NCBI RefSeq assembly: GCF_016862215.1
Contig: NZ_BOMN01000149.1
Coordinates: 1 to 47,893, forward strand
Direction of reading: 5' to 3'
DNA from: Winogradskya humida
Lineage (GTDB): Bacteria > Actinomycetota > Actinomycetes > Mycobacteriales > Micromonosporaceae
DNA length: 47,893 nt
Shown here: positions 7,158 through 14,067 of the stretch, piece by piece
How the letters are laid out: each line of letters begins with the position of its first letter
Numbering within the stretch: position 1 is the stretch's first letter
The notes under the pieces: generated by a model
Told to the model about the DNA's origin: nothing
Databases searched by the model: none
Seen by the model: only the letters and a program-made list of their open reading frames with translations
Position numbers and translations under genes: made by a program

Positions 7158-9875
7158 ATGATCGACGTCCGTACCGCCGCACTGGCTTGGGCCGATGCTG
7201 GGTACGCCGTGCTACCGGCCAAGATCGACGGCAGCAAGGCACCCGACGTCGCCAGCTGGCGGGCGTACCAGACGGAATTGCCTACCCGCGACCAGGTCGA
7301 CGCCTGGTACCGCGGCGGGCGGCCCGGGCTGGGCCTGCTCTGCGGCGCGATTTCCGGCGGCCTCGAACTCCTCGAGCTCGAAGGACGCGCCGTTGACGAG
7401 GGCGCACTCAAGCAGCTGCAGGAGCTGATCGATGAGTCCGGCCTCAGCGAGCTGTGGCTGCGCATCGCCGGACCTGACGGCTACGCCGAACGCTCGCCGT
7501 CCGGCGGCCTGCACTTCCTCTACCGGATCGACGGGGGCCAGGTTCCCGGCAACACCAAGCTCGCCAACCGGCCGGCCCGGGCCGACGAGCTGACCGACAA
7601 CGAGCGCCAGATCCTCGCCAAGAACGCTGGCCGGGTCTTCCCGCGCGTCCTGGCCGAGACCCGGGGGGAGGGCGGCTTCGTCGTCATCGCGCCGTCCGGC
7701 GGCCCGACGCATCCGAGTGGGCGCCCGTGGGAGCTGGTGCACGGTGTCATCGGCCGGGTGCCGACCATCACGCTGGTTGAGCGCGAGCAGCTGCACCGGC
7801 TGTTCCGATGCCTCGACCAGATGCCTGTTCGTGAAGCCGCCCCGACGCCCACCCGGCCGCTGACGGTCGTCGGCGACGGCGTTCGGCCCGGTGACGACTT
7901 CGAGTCCAAGACGCCCTGGGACGACGAGCTGCTGCTCGGCGGCGCCGGGTGGAAGGTTGCCTTCACGCAGGGCAGCACCACGTACTGGCGGCGGCCCGGC
8001 AAGGAGGACCCGGGCATCTCGGCCACCACTGGCAGGGATGCCGCACGGGACCGGCTCTACGTCTTCTCCAGCTCTACGGAGTTCGACACCGAGGTCAGCA
8101 TCACCAAGTTTCAGGCGTACTCGGTTCTGCACCACGGCGGCGACTCGAAGGCGGCAGCGCGCGAGCTTCGCCGGAGCGGCTTCGGCGAGCAGCGGCCCGC
8201 GCCGATCCGGTCGAAGTCAGCAGCCGTGCCTGCCGCCCCGGGCCCGGCCGCCACGCCGCAGCCGCCGGTTGAGGGGACCGCGGCCCGCGAGCTCGAGCAG
8301 TCGCCGGCCGACGAGAAGCTGCGCATCGAAATCGAGAACGATGCCAAGGCCATCCGCGACCTCGGGAATGTCATCGACCAGGGCGCCCTGCCGGACATCT
8401 ACGTCACCAACGGCGAGCTGCGGCTCATCACGCAGGTGTCTGGCGACGTCAGCATGGCCGGGCTTGGCCCGGAGAATCGGCCGCCGCTGCCCGTCATCGC
8501 TAGCACGATCGAGCCGGACGCCCTCGCCCGCCTATTCGCTGAGCACACGTTCTTGTGGGAGCAGAAGTACACGAAGCTGCGCGGCAGCTTCGTCGAGGAG
8601 ACCGTGCCGACCCAGCGGGTCTTCTCCTCCGTGCTCACCCGGCGGCACTGGCCCACGGTGCCCGAGCTGCACGGCATCGTCGGATCGCCCGTCCTGCGAC
8701 CCGACGGCACCCTGCTGCAGGACTCCGGCTACGACCCGGCCACGGGCCTCTACCTAGCGTCCAAGGTCGACCTGCCTCACGTTCCGGCCCGGCCGAGCGC
8801 CGAGCAGGTCGCCGAGGCGAAGCATTTCCTGATCGCCAAGTTCCTCGGCGACTTCCCATGGGTTTCCGAAGCCGACCGGGCCAATTACATCGGTCTGCTC
8901 CTCGCGCAGATCCTGCGGCCGTACCTGCGCACGTTGACGCCGTTCGGCCTGATCAGCGCCACCACGCAGTCGTCCGGCAAGACGATCCTGAGCGAGGGCA
9001 TTGGCCTGCTGTACGGGCAGAAGATCCAGCCCTGGAACAAGAACGAGAACGAGCTCCGCAAGGCCATCACCGGTCTGCTCGACCAGCCGGCTGCGACGAT
9101 CGTCTACGACAACGTCAAAGAGGGCAGCCAGATCGATTCTCCGACCCTGGCGATGCTCATGACGACCCCGACGTGGTCCGACCGGATCCTGGGGACCAAC
9201 CGCACGTTCACGGCGCCCAACGACCGGCTCTGGCTCGCCACCGGCAACAACCTGAGGCTCGGCGGCGACATGGCCACCCGGACGGTGCTCGTGCGGCTGG
9301 ACCCGAAGATGCCGCGGCCCGAACTGCGCGACAACGACCGGTTCGGCATCCCGCACCTTGACCAATGGGTGAAGGACCCGGCCAACCGCGTCGAGCTGCT
9401 CTGGAACCTGCTCGTTCTGGTCATGGACTGGATCGCTGCCGGGGCCCCGCGCGACAAGCACACCATGCGCCAGTTCACCATCTGGGCGTCGGCCACCGGC
9501 GGCTTGCTGAGCCACCACGGCATCCCCGGGTTCCTCGACAATGCCAACGAGGTCCGCGAGCTCGACGAGGAAGACAACGAGTGGGCGGTCTTCCTGGAGC
9601 GCTGGCACGACCTGTTCGGCAGCGCACACAAGGTTGCCCGCGAAGTCCGGCAGTCGGCCGACGTCGAATGGGCCGACGCTATCTCTACCGATCGCTGGGA
9701 CGGGCGGTTCCTGTCCGACGAGGAGGGCGTGCTGCCCACGGCGAAGGGGCTCGGGCGGTACCTGCGGGGACAGGTCGGCCGGTTCCACGGCGAGTACGTC
9801 CTGCACGCGGAGCACAGCAGGAGTCTCAACTGCCAGGTGTATTGGGTCGAGCACCACGAAGGCGAGCAGGGATGA
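7158..9875 (+). CDS. Bifunctional primase-polymerase with superfamily 3-like helicase domain
   Basis: This protein of about 905 residues initiates phage DNA replication. The N-terminal third resembles AEP Prim-Pol domains (AALAWADAGYAVLPA opening, GLGLLCGAISGGLELLELE acidic motif, SPSGGLHFLYR histidine motif), with Glu where many relatives have Asp. The C-terminal half is a P-loop ATPase: Walker A TTQSSGKT with Lys608, Walker B-like TIVYDN near 648-653, and an arginine-rich sensor (MATRTVLVRL). The start at 7158 gives the typical MIDVRTAALAWAD opening; an upstream ATG at 7089 lacks support. The 12-copy repeat array begins just downstream, fitting an initiator plus origin pair. The same type of initiator is used by some AICEs. 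Confidence 0.85.
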   Translation: MIDVRTAALAWADAGYAVLPAKIDGSKAPDVASWRAYQTELPTRDQVDAWYRGGRPGLGLLCGAISGGLELLELEGRAVDEGALKQLQELIDESGLSELWLRIAGPDGYAERSPSGGLHFLYRIDGGQVPGNTKLANRPARADELTDNERQILAKNAGRVFPRVLAETRGEGGFVVIAPSGGPTHPSGRPWELVHGVIGRVPTITLVEREQLHRLFRCLDQMPVREAAPTPTRPLTVVGDGVRPGDDFESKTPWDDELLLGGAGWKVAFTQGSTTYWRRPGKEDPGISATTGRDAARDRLYVFSSSTEFDTEVSITKFQAYSVLHHGGDSKAAARELRRSGFGEQRPAPIRSKSAAVPAAPGPAATPQPPVEGTAARELEQSPADEKLRIEIENDAKAIRDLGNVIDQGALPDIYVTNGELRLITQVSGDVSMAGLGPENRPPLPVIASTIEPDALARLFAEHTFLWEQKYTKLRGSFVEETVPTQRVFSSVLTRRHWPTVPELHGIVGSPVLRPDGTLLQDSGYDPATGLYLASKVDLPHVPARPSAEQVAEAKHFLIAKFLGDFPWVSEADRANYIGLLLAQILRPYLRTLTPFGLISATTQSSGKTILSEGIGLLYGQKIQPWNKNENELRKAITGLLDQPAATIVYDNVKEGSQIDSPTLAMLMTTPTWSDRILGTNRTFTAPNDRLWLATGNNLRLGGDMATRTVLVRLDPKMPRPELRDNDRFGIPHLDQWVKDPANRVELLWNLLVLVMDWIAAGAPRDKHTMRQFTIWASATGGLLSHHGIPGFLDNANEVRELDEEDNEWAVFLERWHDLFGSAHKVAREVRQSADVEWADAISTDRWDGRFLSDEEGVLPTAKGLGRYLRGQVGRFHGEYVLHAEHSRSLNCQVYWVEHHEGEQG

Positions 9876-10252
9876 ACCCGGCCGCCATTCAGCCGTCACC
9901 GGGTTTGCACCGGGTTTGTAAATCCGGCGCCGAGTCAAACCCGGCGCCAAACCCGGTGGACATTTTCGCAGCTCACTACACCTACACACAGGGTCACCGG
10001 GTTTACCGGGTTTGGAATGCAGTTCTTACGCGTGTGCGTGTAGAAGGTTTCGTAGAGGTGTCCTCAGGTGCGTCGTCTCGCGTACGTACACACGCGCGTA
10101 AAGCCTCGGACTCAAACCCGGTAAACCCGGTGACCCGACCGGCACCCCTTCTGGCCTGTGAAAACGAGCGCCGGGTTTGGCCCCGGGTTTGCGTCGGAGT
10201 CCCGGAATCCAAACCCGCAGCAAACCCGGCGGCCCTCCGGAGCGTCCGATGA
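9872..10252 (+). CDS. Possible ORF spanning the repeat array
   Basis: A 126-codon frame begins with ATGA overlapping the primase stop and ends with TGA overlapping the next ATG, as a coupled operon gene would. However, its codon choice is poor for this genome, its sequence is dominated by NPV/PG residues imposed by the CCGGGTTTG repeats, and it has no recognisable fold. It could be a translated spacer that keeps ribosomes coupled across the origin rather than a functional protein. Treat as doubtful. Confidence 0.25.
   Translation: MNPAAIQPSPGLHRVCKSGAESNPAPNPVDIFAAHYTYTQGHRVYRVWNAVLTRVRVEGFVEVSSGASSRVRTHARKASDSNPVNPVTRPAPLLACENERRVWPRVCVGVPESKPAANPAALRSVR
9899..10229. repeat. Iteron-like array, candidate replication origin
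   Basis: Twelve copies of CCGGGTTTG (one TTTA variant with its inverted partner, one copy ending in C) occur in pairs whose orientation alternates. Forward: 9899, 9910; reverse: 9936, 9948; forward: 9997, 10006; reverse: 10113, 10122; forward: 10171, 10183; reverse: 10210, 10221. Pair members start 9-12 bp apart, about one helical turn. The segments 9991-10014 and 10113-10136 are a perfect 24-bp inverted repeat. They enclose further partial dyads (ACGCGTGTGCG against CACACGCGCGT) and comparatively AT-rich spacer. Its place directly after the initiator/helicase gene makes an origin the best explanation; an operator array is the alternative. Confidence 0.65.
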
Positions 10253-10572
10253 AGCCCGTCCGCGGGTTCGTCCACCTGGAAACCACCGCGCCGTACGTCC
10301 AGACGTGCCCCCGATGTCGCCGGTCGATCCTCTACGGCCTGGCAGAGGGAATCGCTGCCCGAGTCGATGTCGTGCCGATCTCTGGCACCCAGGAGGCTGC
10401 TGCGGCCGCCGCTGGCATCCAGACCTTCACCCTGCGGCGCACCGGACTCGTCCAGCGCGATGCCATTCGCCGCACGGATCCGGCACTCGCCAGCCCGGTG
10501 CTCGCCGAGCACCGATGCCCGCCACAACCGCAGCAGCTGAGCCTGCTGCCCGCACCAGGGGGATCCCGATGA
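10249..10572 (+). CDS. Zinc-ribbon-like early protein
   Basis: This 107-residue protein has a CPRCRRSILYGLAEG knuckle near 20-34 and a second Cys/His pair near residues 89-91 (AEHRCPP), suggesting one zinc site. The middle is an Ala-rich helix followed by a short beta segment. ATGA overlaps couple it to the neighbours. Small zinc-ribbon proteins are common in actinophage replication operons; a DNA-binding role is inferred only. Confidence 0.65.
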   Translation: MKPVRGFVHLETTAPYVQTCPRCRRSILYGLAEGIAARVDVVPISGTQEAAAAAAGIQTFTLRRTGLVQRDAIRRTDPALASPVLAEHRCPPQPQQLSLLPAPGGSR

Positions 10573-10889
10573 CCAAAACCTTCAAGGAGCTGGCCTGTCC
10601 GTTGCCGGACTGCGGCGAGCCGATGTTCCTGCGCATGGAGCTCGGCGCCAGCCTCTACGACGATGACCTTGGCCCGATTGCGTCGACCGAGGCCAACGTT
10701 AGCGAGTGGAGTGTGCAGTGCATCGGCGGGCACGTCCTGCTCGTCCCGGCGCCCGTCGCGGTGTGTTGCGACGGCGACGACTGCACGTGCGACGTTGACC
10801 ACGCCGACGAGTTCCGGACCTTCCGGCGCAGCGACGGCGAGCGGCTCCAGGCGACTCTGATGCAGCTCGGATCGGCAGCTGCCCGATGA
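10569..10889 (+). CDS. Cys-rich early protein of unknown function
   Basis: This 106-residue acidic protein starts with a CPLPDCGEPMFLRME knuckle (residues 9-13 hold the two cysteines) and has a second cluster CCDGDDCTCDVDHAD near 70-85, so it could bind one or two metal ions. It is coupled to both neighbours by ATGA overlaps. No family name could be assigned. Confidence 0.65.
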   Translation: MTKTFKELACPLPDCGEPMFLRMELGASLYDDDLGPIASTEANVSEWSVQCIGGHVLLVPAPVAVCCDGDDCTCDVDHADEFRTFRRSDGERLQATLMQLGSAAAR

Positions 10890-11248
10890 GCGCCAGCAAG
10901 GCCAAGGGCACGGCCTGGGAGACCAGGATCGTGGGCTACCTCGCCGAGAACGGCTTCCCGCACGTCGAGCGCCGGGCGCTCTATGGCACCCAGGACCGCG
11001 GCGACATTGCCGGCATCCCCGGTGTCGTCATCGAGGCAAAGAACTGCCGGGCGATGACCCTCGCGTCCTGGGTCGACGAGGCGGCGCTCGAAACGGCCAA
11101 CGACGGAGCCGACTTCGGGGTGGTCTGGCACCACCGCGCGGGCAAGGCCTCGCCGGCTGAGGGCTACGTCACCATGACCGGCGAGACGTTCGCCCGCCTG
11201 CTGCTTCAGGCGGGCCATGGCAACCGGCTGGGGGCCGACCGTGGGTAA
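10886..11248 (+). CDS. Holliday junction resolvase-like PD-(D/E)XK nuclease
   Basis: This 120-residue protein has the Hjc/VRR-type core: an N-terminal helix with Glu12 (KGTAWETRIVGYL), Asp40 in DRGDIAGIPG, and Glu50-x-Lys52 in VVIEAKNC. It probably resolves branched DNA before packaging or during replication. Length and motif order agree with small phage and archaeal-type resolvases. It belongs to the coupled replication operon. Confidence 0.75.
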   Translation: MSASKAKGTAWETRIVGYLAENGFPHVERRALYGTQDRGDIAGIPGVVIEAKNCRAMTLASWVDEAALETANDGADFGVVWHHRAGKASPAEGYVTMTGETFARLLLQAGHGNRLGADRG

Positions 11249-11318
11249 CCCGCTCGCCACCGACGACCCAATCACCGGCCGCCATCCGTCGGCCGACGTC
11301 CCGAAGGATGCGCGTTGA
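11241..11318 (+). CDS. Possible 25-residue leader/coupling ORF
   Basis: A GTG at 11241 overlaps the end of the resolvase gene and the frame stops in TTGA, overlapping the TTG start at 11315. The peptide (MGNPLATDDPITG...) has no recognisable feature. It may exist mainly to couple translation between the two flanking genes. Confidence 0.3.
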   Translation: MGNPLATDDPITGRHPSADVPKDAR

Positions 11319-12121
11319 TCAACTGCACCACCTGCACGCGGCCGGTGACAGGAAACGAGTTCGGCTGCCCGATCTGCGGTCAGCGGGTCGCCGACGCGCT
11401 GCGCCAGCTCGCTCTGCTGATCCCCGAAATCAGCATCACCCTGGCCAAGCTTGACCGCATCAGCGCTGGCGACGGCCCCCGTCCGGACGGCGCGGAGGCC
11501 GCGCTGCCGTACCGCCTAGACGCCAGCGACCGCGGCCGTGCCATCCAAGGCGAGTTGGTGACCTGGGCTCGCGTCATTCTCGACGAGACCGGCGCGCCGT
11601 TACCCGAGGTGATCACCGGTAGCACCCTGGCCCACTACCTGGCTGTCGGTGCGGCTCGGGCCCGAGGTCGGGCGTTCTGGAGGGAGTACCACGACGCCCT
11701 GCTACCCCTTGCCCGCGTCGCGTCCCGGATCGTCGATCGGCCGGCCGAGCGCGTGTACCTCGGTCCGTGTGGTGCCGAGCTGGTCGACGGCGGCACCTGC
11801 ATGGAGGACGTGACCGCACCACGCGACGCGGCGTACGGCCGATGCCGGGGATGCGGGACCGAGCACGACTACTCTGTCGCCCGCGCCTGGATGCTGGATG
11901 CGCTGCAGGACGTGCTCGTGACCACCGACGAGCTGCGGGACATCTTCGCACGCGGCGGCCTGACCGTCGGCCGCTCGTCTTTGTACCGGTGGATCGCCAG
12001 CGGCCAGCTCGTCGCGAAGGGCACCAGGGCCGACCGGCCGACGTACCGCGTCGGCGATGCCCTCGACGTCCAGGCCGCAGCAGCCGTACGAAATCCTGTG
12101 ACACGCCGCATGGCCGCTTGA
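11315..12121 (+). CDS. Zinc-ribbon / helix-turn-helix regulator
   Basis: This 268-residue protein opens with CTTC...CPICG (about residues 4-22), a four-Cys zinc ribbon. A second possible metal site lies near 150-190 (GPCGAEL, GGTC, GRCRGCGTEHD). A C-terminal HTH follows at about 205-255 (VTTDELRDIFARGGLTVGRS...SLYRWIASGQLVAKG). Proteins with this layout are common at the end of actinophage early operons. It could act as a late-gene activator or a DNA-replication accessory. The TTG start is coupled to the preceding small frame. A strong hairpin follows. Confidence 0.75.
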   Translation: MINCTTCTRPVTGNEFGCPICGQRVADALRQLALLIPEISITLAKLDRISAGDGPRPDGAEAALPYRLDASDRGRAIQGELVTWARVILDETGAPLPEVITGSTLAHYLAVGAARARGRAFWREYHDALLPLARVASRIVDRPAERVYLGPCGAELVDGGTCMEDVTAPRDAAYGRCRGCGTEHDYSVARAWMLDALQDVLVTTDELRDIFARGGLTVGRSSLYRWIASGQLVAKGTRADRPTYRVGDALDVQAAAAVRNPVTRRMAA

Positions 12122-12183
12122 CGAAGATTCGCCGATGAGACACCCTAAATGTCATCGTTGGATCAATGTCCGATGAGCACACG

Positions 12184-12230
12184 TACGACGAAGCCCCGCT
12201 GAGCCTCCCCGCCAGCGGGGCTTCGTCGTA
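12184..12230 (+). terminator. 17-bp perfect hairpin after early operon
   Basis: Arms 12184-12200 and 12214-12230 (TACGACGAAGCCCCGCT and its exact complement) enclose a 13-nt loop. There is no long T-run, but the stem is among the strongest in the window and lies between the early operon and the tRNA. It probably ends early transcription and may act on both strands. Confidence 0.7.
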
Positions 12231-12235
12231 TCCGG

Positions 12236-12309
12236 CGCGCCGTAGAGCAGCTCGGTAACTCGCCTGGCTCATAACCAGGAGGCCGCGGATTCAACTCCCG
12301 CCGGCGCCA
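12236..12309 (+). tRNA. tRNA-Met(CAT), initiator-like
   Basis: A full cloverleaf can be drawn: acceptor positions 2-7 pair with 66-71, the anticodon stem CCTGG/CCAGG is perfect, the loop is CTCATAA with anticodon CAT (12270-12272), and the discriminator is A with no encoded CCA. Two marks match bacterial initiator tRNA: no pair at 1-72 (C against C) and A11-T24 in the D stem. The anticodon loop is also identical to bacterial tRNA-fMet. Departures are T29-A41 instead of G-C, a C13/A22 mismatch and an A53/C61 mismatch in the T stem. It is therefore a diverged phage-borne initiator-type tRNA or a decaying copy. Confidence 0.75.
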
Positions 12310-12341
12310 CTCACCGCTCGGGGGTCGAGGGGGAACAGTGC

Positions 12342-12374
12342 GGCCGGGTCGACGTGAGAAGTGTCGACCCGGCC
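12342..12374 (-). terminator. 12-bp hairpin (GGCCGGGTCGAC arms)
   Basis: GGCCGGGTCGAC (12342-12353) and its exact complement (12363-12374) enclose a 9-nt loop. It lies between the 3' end of the minus-strand membrane gene at 12390 and the tRNA, so it probably terminates that gene and may also stop transcripts reading through from the tRNA. Confidence 0.6.
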
Positions 12375-12389
12375 ACGCTTAACTTCCCG

Positions 12390-12668
12390 TCAGTCGCGGC
12401 CGCTGAGGTATGCGATGAGCAGGACGACAGTTGCAACCCAAACAAGGGCTGCAAGCCCCCATCTGGTTGTGCCGTCATTGATGCCCGCCTGGCCCGCACC
12501 AAGTAGCGCCCCCGAGATCACCCCAAGAAAGCCTCCACCAGCTACGAGCACATCCTTGGCGCTATGCCGGTTAGTTCTCACGGACCTCTGCTGCCCGTGT
12601 CCGCCCTTCCGGGTGGACGTTCTGCCCTGGACGGATACTGGATAGTCTTCTTCCGGTAACGTTCCCAT
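12390..12668 (-). CDS. Small two-pass membrane protein
   Basis: Translation from ATG 12668 (GAGAGGAA ribosome site upstream) gives 92 residues: a polar, basic N-terminus of about 45 residues, then two hydrophobic helices (VLVAGGGFLGVISGALLG and GLAALVWVATVVLLIAYL). The longer upstream frame lacks a ribosome site and is ignored. It is the only leftward gene between the early and late operons, sits beside the tRNA, and ends at a hairpin, all typical of a cargo (moron) gene. The function is unknown. Confidence 0.6.
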   Translation of the reverse strand: MGTLPEEDYPVSVQGRTSTRKGGHGQQRSVRTNRHSAKDVLVAGGGFLGVISGALLGAGQAGINDGTTRWGLAALVWVATVVLLIAYLSGRD

Positions 12669-12945
12669 CGCTGTTCCTCTCGCATGTCTGCCCGACGTGA
12701 TGACTGCGGTGCAGCAACCAGGACGGCTCGCGCGCCAACGCGGGCCGTCCATGTTCCTTACGCCGAACGCGGCGTTTCTTCTGGCCTTTGAACTGGCCCC
12801 GTGCGTTAGCCATTGTGTCCCATCGGCCGAAAAACGCGGCTCTTCAGGCGGGGTATTAGTCCTTTCGCGAACTGTCGATGGCGCACCTTCCCGCGGCCAG
12901 TCGGCGGATGGTCCGCGAAACTATGTGTCTCGTACAGTGCCGAGC
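12669..12945. other. Divergent intergenic region with hairpins
   Basis: This region between the leftward membrane gene and the rightward 84-residue gene must hold both promoters, but no convincing boxes could be picked. GGACGGC (12721-12727) pairs with GCCGTCC (12744-12750). Immediately after lies the terminator-like hairpin at 12760-12780. Confidence 0.4.
12760..12780 (+). terminator. Small hairpin with T-run
   Basis: CGCCG (12761-12765) and CGGCG (12770-12774), extended by an A-T pair, enclose a 4-nt loop and are followed by TTTCTT. This is a plausible rightward intrinsic terminator upstream of the gene at 12946, which would isolate it from tRNA-proximal transcription. Confidence 0.45.
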
Positions 12946-13200
12946 ATGGGATGGATCAAAGACGCCAAGGCCGAAGCCCTCGCGAAGGAAGCCCGTAAGG
13001 CCATCGAGGACGGCCGGCGCGTGCACGTCGTGAGAATCAACGTTGGCATGACCCAGCAGCAGCTCTCCGGCAGCCTCGCCGGCTTCGCCGAGCAGATCGA
13101 AGCCGTCGAGGATGCAGGCTGGGTTATGCACGACATGTCCTTCGGTAACGACAAGCAGGGCAAACCCGAGGGCTACTTCCTCTTCCGCCTGCCTCGCTGA
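12946..13200 (+). CDS. 84-residue conserved-type protein (DUF4177-like)
   Basis: ATG 12946 gives MGWIKDAKAEALAKEARKAI, a charged amphipathic helix, followed by a compact alpha/beta domain (VHVVRINVGMTQQQ, QIEAVEDAGWVMHDMSFG, GKPEGYFLFRLP). The 'ED-x-GW-x-h' and 'YFLFRR' style matches small DUF4177-like proteins common in actinomycetes and their mobile elements. No enzyme motif is seen. It has its own upstream region, so it may be expressed separately from the late operon. Confidence 0.65.
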   Translation: MGWIKDAKAEALAKEARKAIEDGRRVHVVRINVGMTQQQLSGSLAGFAEQIEAVEDAGWVMHDMSFGNDKQGKPEGYFLFRLPR

Positions 13201-13264
13201 CCCGCCCCCCACACGCCCACCCGCCAGCTCGGCGCGGTGGGCGTCTGCATGTTCGGAGGCAGGC

Positions 13265-13555
13265 GTGGCCAAGGCAAGTACCACCTCCCGCGGCTACGGC
13301 GCCGACCACCAGGCCGAGCGCGAGCGCTGGGTGCCGAAGGTCAAGGCCGGGTTCGTTGATTGCCACGCTGTTGACTGCGTCGAGGACAGCCGATGGATCG
13401 CACCAGGTGGCGACTGGGATCTCGGCCACACGCCCGACCGCACGGCATGGACCGGTCCGGAGCACCCCCGTTGCAACCGCGCGGAAGGCGGACGGCGCGG
13501 CGCTGCTGTGACGAACGCTCAGCGCGGCGCGATTCGGCACTCGCGTGCCTGGTGA
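13265..13555 (+). CDS. HNH endonuclease adjacent to terminase
   Basis: This 96-residue protein starts with GTG 13265 (GGAGGC upstream). The HNH (beta-beta-alpha metal) motif is seen as WDLGHTPDRTAWTGPEHPRCN followed by RAEGGRRGA. A Cys pair (DCHAVDC) precedes it. Small HNH proteins of this form lie next to terminase genes in many siphoviruses and assist the cutting step of cos/pac packaging. The cysteines after CHAVDC and PRCN probably bind zinc structurally. Confidence 0.85.
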   Translation: MAKASTTSRGYGADHQAERERWVPKVKAGFVDCHAVDCVEDSRWIAPGGDWDLGHTPDRTAWTGPEHPRCNRAEGGRRGAAVTNAQRGAIRHSRAW

Positions 13556-13653
13556 GGCGGCCTCAGAAAAATCTGAGACCGCCGACCAGATGACCCCCGC
13601 GCCAGTCAGAGTTTCTCTCCCCGGCCGATCGCGGTCACGGTAAGGGGGCTTCT

Positions 13654-14067
13654 ATGGACGTCAAGTGCCCCTGTGGCGTGGTGTTCCAGGCGCAGCGTTC
13701 GACCGCCAGGTTCCACTCGCCGGCGTGCCGGAAGCGGGCCAGTCGTGCGCCTCAGCAGGAAGTCGCACCTCAGCCAGCCACGGCCGACGACCGCGTTCCG
13801 GCCGCGCCGGCCGGTTCAGACTTCGAGGTCGCCACCCGGCGCGAGTTGGACCGGCTGGGCCAGGTGGACACGATGCTCGGGCTGCAGGTGCTGATTGTGG
13901 CGCGCCGCATGTCGGCTGGCACGGAGACCGGCTCGGCGCTGGCAACCCTGAGCAAGGAGCACTCGCGCCTAATGTCCGCGCTGGGTGCCGCCGAGAAGCA
14001 GGCCGATCCTGTCGATCAGGTCGGCAAGCGTCGCGAGGAGAAGCGTGCTCGCGCGACGGCGCGTTGA
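13654..14067 (+). CDS. Probable terminase small subunit
   Basis: This 137-residue protein has an N-terminal CPCGVVFQAQRSTARFHSPAC zinc-knuckle-like segment (residues 5-25), a disordered linker and helical C-terminal half (ATRRELDRLGQVDTMLGLQV, HSRLMSALGAAEKQ). It lies between an HNH gene and the large terminase, whose start it overlaps by 23 bp. That is the standard position of the DNA-recognition subunit of the packaging motor. Identification relies more on position than on sequence. Confidence 0.7.
   Translation: MDVKCPCGVVFQAQRSTARFHSPACRKRASRAPQQEVAPQPATADDRVPAAPAGSDFEVATRRELDRLGQVDTMLGLQVLIVARRMSAGTETGSALATLSKEHSRLMSALGAAEKQADPVDQVGKRREEKRARATAR

Noticed and set aside
8754..9989. 411-codon antisense frame under the primase gene
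   Set aside because: Fully overlaps the Prim-Pol/helicase gene, whose motifs are clear, and it runs into the repeat array.
9899..10229. CRISPR array
   Set aside because: Repeats are only 9 bp, alternate in direction and have irregular spacers; no cas genes are present apart from a Cas4-like phage nuclease.
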